From the NCBI GenBank assembly GCA_011503125.2, contig WWBZ02000011.1, positions 62,001-126,000 on the forward strand: 64,000 nt of DNA, in the 5' to 3' direction. A model generated the notes under the pieces. That model saw only the letters and a list, made by a program, of their open reading frames with translations. It was not told the DNA's origin and did no database searches. Position numbers and translations under genes: made by a program. This document shows, one piece after another, positions 58,346 to 64,000 of the stretch; position 1 is the stretch's first letter; the number at the start of each line of letters is the position of its first letter. This DNA is from Botryosphaeria dothidea (lineage: Eukaryota; Ascomycota; Dothideomycetes; Botryosphaeriales; Botryosphaeriaceae).

Positions 58346-58362
58346 CTAAGTTCGAATCTTAG
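58346..58362 (+). promoter_or_regulatory. Pol III box B within a tRNA-like T-arm hairpin
   Basis: CTAAG, TTCGAAT, CTTAG form a 5-bp stem and 7-nt loop. GTTCGAATC matches the box B core GWTCRANNC. About 50 bp lie between box A and box B, within the functional range. Confidence 0.7.
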
Positions 58363-58377
58363 ACCGCTTACCTACTC

Positions 58378-58539
58378 GTGGCATATGCGTCCCACGTTAA
58401 AAGCACACGTACCCGCGTTCTCCCTAGCGGTGATAAGGGGGAAAATCCACAGGTGGTTAGGGTGGGCCACAAGTGGCATGTGCGTCCCACTATAAAAGCA
58501 TACGTACCCGCGTTCTCCCTGGCGGTAATAAGGGGGAGA
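58378..58539 (+). repeat. Internal tandem duplication, period 95 bp
   Basis: Copy 1 (58378-58444) and copy 2 (58473-58539) both run from GTGGCAT through CCCGCGTTCTCCCT to AAGGGGG. Most of the differences between them are transitions. Confidence 0.8.
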
Positions 58540-58887
58540 AGGGCCAGCTAGGCGCTTCTAAAAATAAATTTTAAGAGCGCTTTACTAGCGCTTATAAATA
58601 GGTAAGCCGGGACTTCTTACGGCTTAGTCTTAAGATTTATAGTTACCTCTCTCTACAGTTCCTCCTTCTTAGCTACTCTTCCTACTTTAGACACCGCTAC
58701 TGGTATATAGAAAAACCATACTAAATAGAGTATCTACGGATACTACCATTATATATAGGGAAGGTTTTTACCCGGGCTATCCCAAGAAAGTAGCCACGGT
58801 TTCCCCTTCCATATACCCTTACAGATAGCCACAGCTGCATGGACCCTCCGGGGAGCTAAATCAGCTTAATTGAATTTATCTATCTAT

Positions 58888-58902
58888 CTATATATTAATA
58901 AC
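58888..58902 (+). repeat. Right target-site duplication of the SINE-like element
   Basis: Exact second copy of the 15-mer at 58268-58282, directly after the (TATC)n tail. Confidence 0.75.
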
Positions 58903-59257
58903 CCTTTTAGATATATTAAGAACAGTGGGCGTGTCTTTGTGGCAAGCAGTCGAGGCGTCTCATAAAACGCTAATACCCGATCCAATAACTACCCAGACTA
59001 CCAAATCACTCTCAACATGCTCAACGGCACCATTCAGAAAGCCCGATTCCGCAAGCCGGCAGAAATAGACAACTGGCCACCACTGGCTCCCTTGTTCATG
59101 CTCACCCACGGTGGCAGGTTCTGTCTGTATTGAACAAATGGGTTGTTTGTATAGGGAGTGAAGTTCATCGTAGATTGGCATGGGGAGGAAGAGGGTAGGT
59201 GACCCGGTCCCTCTTATATAGTAGCTATATAACAAATTTTCGGTGTTGACCCTTGGT
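58903..59257. other. Gene-free interval
   Basis: AT-rich flank of the SINE-like element. A short minus frame (59235-58960) has no recognisable family. Confidence 0.4.
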
Positions 59258-59711
59258 TCGATCAGACCCTGTTCCTCCCAACAGTCTGGGAGGCCCGTCC
59301 TTCGTCAGAACGGCAGCCAAATCCATCGCCAAAGCCGTCGGCACCGTCATAGTTGCACCCACCTACCGGTTCGCGCCCGAGCACACCTTCTCACCTCTCC
59401 GGACGACGTGCGGGATACCTTCGTCTAGCTCGCACAGCCCGCCAACGCTGCGTCGCTGGGCGCCAATCTCCCGCCGGGTTCGTCGGTGGTGTGAGCGCAT
59501 TTGGAGAACCACAGAGTCAGGACGAGGCTGGATATTTATCCTAGGGTACCACCTTGACGTGTTCCTCATTTTCTCGACGTTGAAAAGTCCACAGAAGAGC
59601 TGTGAAGATATTGTGGCCGGTGTAGAATGATTATTGAGGCAGGAAATCCCGGACGATGAGGTGAAGAAGATATGTGACGAAGTCACTGCCGGAAAGAAGA
59701 ACTTGAATTAA
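59258..59711 (+). pseudogene. Truncated alpha/beta-hydrolase-3 (esterase/lipase) relic
   Basis: Fragments of one protein appear in different frames. The first is AVGTVIVAPTYRFAPEHTF, the conserved region after the oxyanion HGGG in hormone-sensitive-lipase-type hydrolases. Next comes SPDDVRDTFV followed by TAG where family members have Trp, then LGANL and a GVSA remnant of the nucleophile region. The C-terminal piece is EIPDDEVKKICDEV, ending at TAA 59709-59711. The HGGG motif itself and most of the C-terminal domain are missing. A non-functional remnant. Confidence 0.6.
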
Positions 59712-60121
59712 CTTTATGGTGCCTTTTGCGAGAAATTCCTAGCCGTCAGATACACATTTAAGTTCGAGACGCAGCATGCTATTCTCGTAGATGCTAGAAG
59801 AAACCTCTTACGTACAAGTAGTACATTCGAAGGAGAGTCCTATCGTTTTACCGACTGAGCCGGAGCAATGGAGCCGGATTGCTTCCTTGGTGTTTAACCG
59901 TGCAGAGCCGCCATGCACCTGGCCGTTTATGGCGCCGGGTAAATCCATGGCAGGCTATTTCGGGTAAAGACGCGCCCCGCGACTGCCCTGCGACAATATA
60001 TCATAAAAGAGCATCACATGCAGGTTTGAGACTCTAAAACAGACGTTTCTTGAAGAGCACGCCTGAAGGACTTGGGAACCGTGTCGGACTTTCAAATTCA
60101 GTGAAAAACCAGGTCTCAACA
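59712..60121. other. Intergenic, promoter of GH43 gene
   Basis: A 410-bp interval upstream of the glycosidase start; no gene seen. Confidence 0.45.
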
Positions 60122-61108
60122 ATGGAATCAGATCCTCTCGTCACCCACATCTACACCGCGGACCCGTCCGCCCACGTCTTCGAGGGAAAGCTCTACATCT
60201 ACCCCTCGCACGACCGGGAGACCGACATCCAATTCAACGACAATGGCGACCAATACGACATGAACGACTACCACGTCCTCTCGCTGGACGCCCCCGGCGG
60301 ACCCACGACTGACCACGGCATCGCCCTCCAGGCCTCCGACGTGCCCTGGGTGTCCAAGCAGCTGTGGGCGCCCGACGCCGCCACCAAGCACGGGAAGTAC
60401 TACCTCTACTTCCCGGCGCGCGACAAGGAAGGCATCTTCCGCATCGGCGTCGCCGTCGCAGACACCCCGTCCGGGCCGTTCACGCCGGAGCCGCAGCCGA
60501 TCCAAGGCTCCTACAGCATCGACCCGGCCGCGTTCGTCGACGACGCCGACGGCGACGGCGCCGCCTACCTCTACTTCGGCGGCATCTGGGGCGGGCAGCT
60601 GCAGTGCTGGCGCGCGGACGGCTCGTTCGACGCGGCGCAGGCCGGGCCGCACGAGCCGCGCGGCGCGGGCGTGGCGGCGCTGCTCCCGCGCGTGGCGCGC
60701 CTGCGCGAGGACATGCTGGAGTTTGCGGGCGCGCCGCAGGAGCTGCGGATCCTGGACGGGGAGACGGGCGAGCCGCTGGCCGCGGACGACCACGACCGGC
60801 GCTTCTTCGAGGCCGCGTGGATGCACAAGTACGGCGGGAAGTACTACTTCTCGTACTCGACCGGCGACACGCACTACCTGGTGTACGCCACGGGCGACAG
60901 CCCGCTCGGGCCGTTCACGTATCGCGGGCGGATCTTGGAGCCGGTGCTGGGCTGGACGACGCACCATTCGATTGCCGAGTTTGAGGGCAAGTGGTATCTG
61001 TTTTACCATGATTGCTCGCTGTCGGGGGGCGTGGATCATTTGCGGAGCGTGAAGATGCGGGAGATCTTTTATGATGCGGAGGGCAGGATTAAGCTGACGC
61101 CTCAGTGA
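60122..61108 (+). CDS. Glycoside hydrolase family 43 (arabinofuranosidase/xylosidase-like)
   Basis: A single exon of 328 residues from the ATG at 60122; upstream in-frame sequence has only a TTG. The five-bladed propeller catalytic set is present: general base Asp14 in YTADPSAHVF, pKa-modulating Asp134 in YSIDPAAFVD and general acid Glu230 in RRFFEAAWMHK. The metal-site region is WTTHHSIAEFEGKWYLFYHD with its conserved His. No signal peptide is visible, so it appears intracellular and would act on imported arabino- or xylo-oligosaccharides. There is no additional binding module. Third-position GC is very high, giving spurious frames opposite. Exact specificity undetermined. Confidence 0.92.
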   Translation: MESDPLVTHIYTADPSAHVFEGKLYIYPSHDRETDIQFNDNGDQYDMNDYHVLSLDAPGGPTTDHGIALQASDVPWVSKQLWAPDAATKHGKYYLYFPARDKEGIFRIGVAVADTPSGPFTPEPQPIQGSYSIDPAAFVDDADGDGAAYLYFGGIWGGQLQCWRADGSFDAAQAGPHEPRGAGVAALLPRVARLREDMLEFAGAPQELRILDGETGEPLAADDHDRRFFEAAWMHKYGGKYYFSYSTGDTHYLVYATGDSPLGPFTYRGRILEPVLGWTTHHSIAEFEGKWYLFYHDCSLSGGVDHLRSVKMREIFYDAEGRIKLTPQ

Positions 61109-62563
61109 GCGGTGCCGTTACCATGGCGGGATCTTTTTCCATTGCTCTCTCGCAGATTCGAGGCATTTGCCCGAGCGTACAAGTCATCAAATCTCCCAGG
61201 CACTTGTGTGTGCATGAATACCTGAAGTCCCCATACGAGTTTTCGAACCGTGGATGTAGTGCTTCCATGCATGATTTTGGGAATGCCAGGCTTCTACGGA
61301 AAGCACGTCAGTCTCGCCGGGCTCTGCAAACAAACTCTTAGAATTCTGGAAGCGAGAATACAACACACCTTGGCGAATGAACGAGCACACGATCTACAAT
61401 TTTCCGGTTTGGGTCATGACTAGGGCTTCCGGCCAAGTCGCTGGCGAATCTAGGATGCTCGGGTCTGAATAGACCCAGCAACGGCCACTGGAAACAGCTA
61501 AAATAATGCGCTCAAGACAACAGGCCCGCCGAGGCTGCTGCTGATTCGCGGAATTGCGGCAACGCAGTTGTTTTAAGGCAGGCTGTCATCGCCGGGCCAG
61601 GCTCGGGTGCAAGGCCACGCGCGCCTTTGCTTCGCATGCGTGGGGCCGTGGATGTGCCCCCGGATCGCCTTTCCGAAGACCCTCGGACATCTGCCGCCAT
61701 TGCGTCCGCGTCAGCCGGTCTACTGTCCATTAGCGGCAACGGACCCCGAACTCTTGAAGCAATTCGAACGTGAGATCCAACTCCTGCTTGTTGGTATGCC
61801 CTCTTCATTTCGGCATTGTGGCTGGGAACGAGGAAAAACACCATGCGATTGACGAGGCGGCCAAGCAATGCCGCGCGATGTCGGCTCGACACTGCGATGG
61901 TTGTCCATCGTGCAACACAGAGCACCCAGAGATGCATCCCTCGAGAAGCCTCCCTCTGATGGCGCAGACAGTGTGGCGGCTCGGATCCTGCGCCACGGCC
62001 GCGTGGCTATTGCTTTTCCAGCATTCCACGTGGACGCGTCGACAAAATATCAAAGAAGGTTATCGTGCAGCACAACCTCGGGAAGCACGCCAGCAGGTTC
62101 CTCCTGATCGGATCCGGGGAAACGCAGGTCTTGCCGAATGAGAAGGCCAGAAGAACGCAGAATTGGATGATTCTCAAACACACATGCGGCTCTTCAGGAG
62201 ACGCGGCTGCCAGCTGTCGGCTGAGATCTGCCACGGCGTCAGCGGTGGCGCCGATCGTCACCACTGTGACAGGGGCGAGACGCGGTGCCATTGGCCGTTT
62301 GGCGGTGCGGCTAAAGCATGGCGCCTGACCATAGTCGCGGACGTATACCGAGCGGCTTCTGCGCGCGGCTGGAATGGCCCGGGGGGCTTTTCTGTTGCAG
62401 TTTCGGTTTTCACTGCGACGACGAAACTCCGTGTTTTGATGGGCTGCGCATCCTTCGCCCGCTCCTTATGAACAGCTGGCGACCCGCCGTCGCGCACTGT
62501 TTCCTCTGGTCTTCAGAGAGATGCATTCTTTTTAATTTTACTCTCCATCCCCGGTGGACCAAC
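61109..62563. other. Gene-free interval, 1.5 kb
   Basis: No protein-like frame or RNA gene is visible on either strand. The right end should contain the promoter of the rhodopsin-domain gene. Confidence 0.4.
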
Positions 62564-63916
62564 ATGTCTCATTGGTCCGGCCCAGCAGTATGGATAACCT
62601 TACAGTCCTCCCGATTGAGCCGATGCACTGACCGCTATCCGTGCCAGGTCGCTACCGAGAACAGGACAGGAGCCATTTTCGCCGGCAACTTCATCCCACA
62701 GATCATCGCGTCAGTCTTTGTTATCGCGAGAATAATATCGAAAGCGTGGATTCGGCGGAAATGGGGCGCCGATGACAGCATCTTATGTGTTGCATGGGTG
62801 AATATCCTCCTGCCCTCTCCGTAACTGGCCGCTGACCGCGCGCAGGCACTCTCGCTCGTTCTCACGGCCTTGTCCTGCATCCAGACCGACTATGGCGCAG
62901 GAATCCACATCGAGGAACTGCCGGGCTCGACCATCAAGATCAACGCCAAGATCGACTACGCCTCGTTTCTCCTCTACAACCTGGCGCTCTCCCTGACCAA
63001 GATCTCCATCTGCCTCTTCTACCTGGACATCTTTGCCGATCCTCTCAACCGGATCCTGACGAAGATCGCGTTTGTTTACATCGTCCTCTATACCATCCCC
63101 CTCGTACTGGTCTCGGCGTTCCAATGCATCCCGGTGGCCGCGTTCTGGAACCCGAGGATGGAGGCCAGCTGCATCAACATGTACCCGCACCTCGTCGCCT
63201 CGGCAGTCTGCAACATGGTCGCCGACGCGTGGCTCACGGTGCAGGTGGTGCCCAACATCCTGCCGCTCCAGCTGCCGAAGCGGCAAAAGATGATCCTCCT
63301 CTTCGTCGTCTCGCTCGGATGGCTGTACGCCTTGTCCCCCTTCTCTCCCCCGCAAGAACCCACGTGCTGATCCCTTCCCAGCGTCATCATCGCCAGCATC
63401 TTCCGCATCTGCCGCCTCAACGCCGTCACCGACCCGCGCGACTTCACGTGGGCCGACTACGACGTGACCATCTGGTCGGCGGTCGAGGTGGACGTCGGGC
63501 TGATCTGCGTCGCCGCGCCCGCCACCAAGCCGCTGTTCAAGAAGATGGCGCCCGACTTCCTGCGCTCGCTGACGACGCGCATCTCGCACCCGACCGCCGC
63601 CGGCGGCGGCCTGCACACGCTCGGCGCGATGCCGCGGCGGCCGGAGCCGGTGCTGCCGCTGCACGGCCGCGAGGACGGCGCCGACGCCACGACAATTGCG
63701 TCGTTGAGCAAGAACTGGGACATTGGCGGGCTGCTGCGCACGATGAGCCGGGACAGCGTCGGCAGCAGGCGGTCGTCGAGCGGCAGTCTGGGGAACATCG
63801 TCAAGTGCGTCGATGTGACGGTGGAGACGAGCGACTTGGAGCAGGGCTCCGGGGCGGCGCATGACGTCGGGTCGTACAGGAGCAGCTGGGGCTCCAGTTC
63901 GAAGACGTGGGCGTGA
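62564..63916 (+). CDS. Rhodopsin-domain integral membrane protein (PTH11-like)
   Basis: Three exons (62564-62797, 62846-63324, 63382-63916) with introns of 48 and 57 bp give 415 residues. About seven hydrophobic helices are followed by a long cytoplasmic tail. Family landmarks are the RKWGADDSIL segment after helix 2, YGAGIHI, LALSLTKISICLFYLDIF, and FQCIPVAAFWNP in the extracellular loop. After the tail helix FRICRLNAV comes DFTWADYDVTIWSAVEVDVGLICVAAPATKPL in pieces, the hallmark E-x-x-x-G-L-I-C block. The tail is Ser-rich (SRDSVGSRRSSSGS). These proteins are GPCR-like and in some fungi sense surfaces. No CFEM domain is seen at the N-terminus. The start is less certain than the rest. Confidence 0.88.
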
Positions 63917-64000
63917 CGAGAATCTTTAACGTGTAATGCATGATACCAATTTGATGTTCGCGACAACGTTCTGGAGTTCCGAAGATGCTGAGTGGCCTCA

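Larger units (their letters stand above)
58283..58887 (+). mobile_element. tRNA-derived SINE-like retroelement, about 605 bp
   Basis: The element begins with a tRNA-like head containing a box A match (TGGTGTATTGG, 58287-58297) and a box B match (AGTTCGAATCT, 58349-58359). Box B is set in a perfect T-arm hairpin: 5-bp stem CTAAG/CTTAG around a 7-nt TTCGAAT loop (58346-58362). The body carries a 67-bp sequence repeated in tandem (58378-58444 and 58473-58539). The 3' end is a short (TATC)n tail. An exact 15-bp direct repeat flanks it. There is no coding frame, so it would need reverse transcriptase from a LINE. Length compares with known fungal SINEs of several hundred bases such as Foxy. Not a functional tRNA gene: no acceptor stem is visible. 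Confidence 0.72.

Noticed and set aside
58283..58375. Possible functional tRNA gene
   Set aside because: The T-arm is perfect, but the acceptor stem does not pair and no clear anticodon arm is seen; better read as a SINE head.
60128..61039. 303-residue minus frame opposite GH43
   Set aside because: Shadow frame; the plus strand holds the full GH43 catalytic triad.
62783..63862. 359-residue minus frame opposite the rhodopsin-domain gene
   Set aside because: Arg/Asp/Val-rich shadow crossing two introns of the real gene.
1..64000. CRISPR arrays, bacterial operons or ribosome binding sites
   Set aside because: None seen; intron-rich genes and families show a fungal nuclear genome.

Overview
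The window is nuclear DNA of a filamentous ascomycete (Pezizomycotina). The genes carry many short spliceosomal introns, mostly 48-70 bp with GTRNGT donors and YAG acceptors. The families are typical of these fungi: Zn2Cys6 regulators, a PTH11-like rhodopsin-domain protein, HET-type incompatibility relics, WSC-domain proteins, an FLC/TRP flavin-carrier protein, a UbiA-like membrane enzyme and an allantoate-permease-type MFS transporter. I cannot name a genus. Gene models below were built by joining open frames at splice sites and checking that phases and family motifs agree.

Layout. 0-5.5 kb: 3' end of a single-pass membrane protein, a secreted epoxide-hydrolase-like enzyme (-), then an FAD monooxygenase pseudogene whose five nonsense codons all read as Gln-to-stop (C to T at CpA), and a silent 1.4 kb. 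5.5-19 kb is a dense catabolic block: secreted type-B carboxylesterase, amidohydrolase, two divergent Zn2Cys6 regulators sharing 158 bp, a CYP504-like P450 divergent from a short-chain dehydrogenase, and a tartrate/isopropylmalate-type dehydrogenase. The mix suggests uptake and oxidation of aromatic or organic-acid substrates, with the two regulators as candidate local controllers. This is inference.

19-42.8 kb: FLC-type membrane protein, BAHD-like acyltransferase, M13 (neprilysin-like) peptidase, a 2022-residue secreted protein with a propeller-like N-terminus, Ig-like middle and seven WSC domains, an MFS transporter convergent with a conserved fungal protein, a secreted HEXXH metallopeptidase and a quinone-oxidoreductase-like MDR enzyme. 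42.9-46.2 kb: two divergent multi-pass membrane proteins of unknown function.

46.3-59.8 kb is accessory in character: broken HET-like genes, a HET-like protein lacking the HET core, a UbiA-type membrane enzyme resembling fungal UbiA terpene cyclases, an 8-cysteine small secreted protein, about 5 kb of gene-poor DNA, and a tRNA-derived SINE-like element of 605 bp bounded by a perfect 15-bp target-site duplication. A truncated alpha/beta-hydrolase relic follows. 60-64 kb returns to ordinary genes: an intracellular GH43 glycosidase and a rhodopsin-domain membrane protein.

Best candidates for follow-up are the SINE, the UbiA-type enzyme with its small secreted neighbour inside the HET-relic zone, the RIP-like monooxygenase pseudogene, and the seven-WSC protein.
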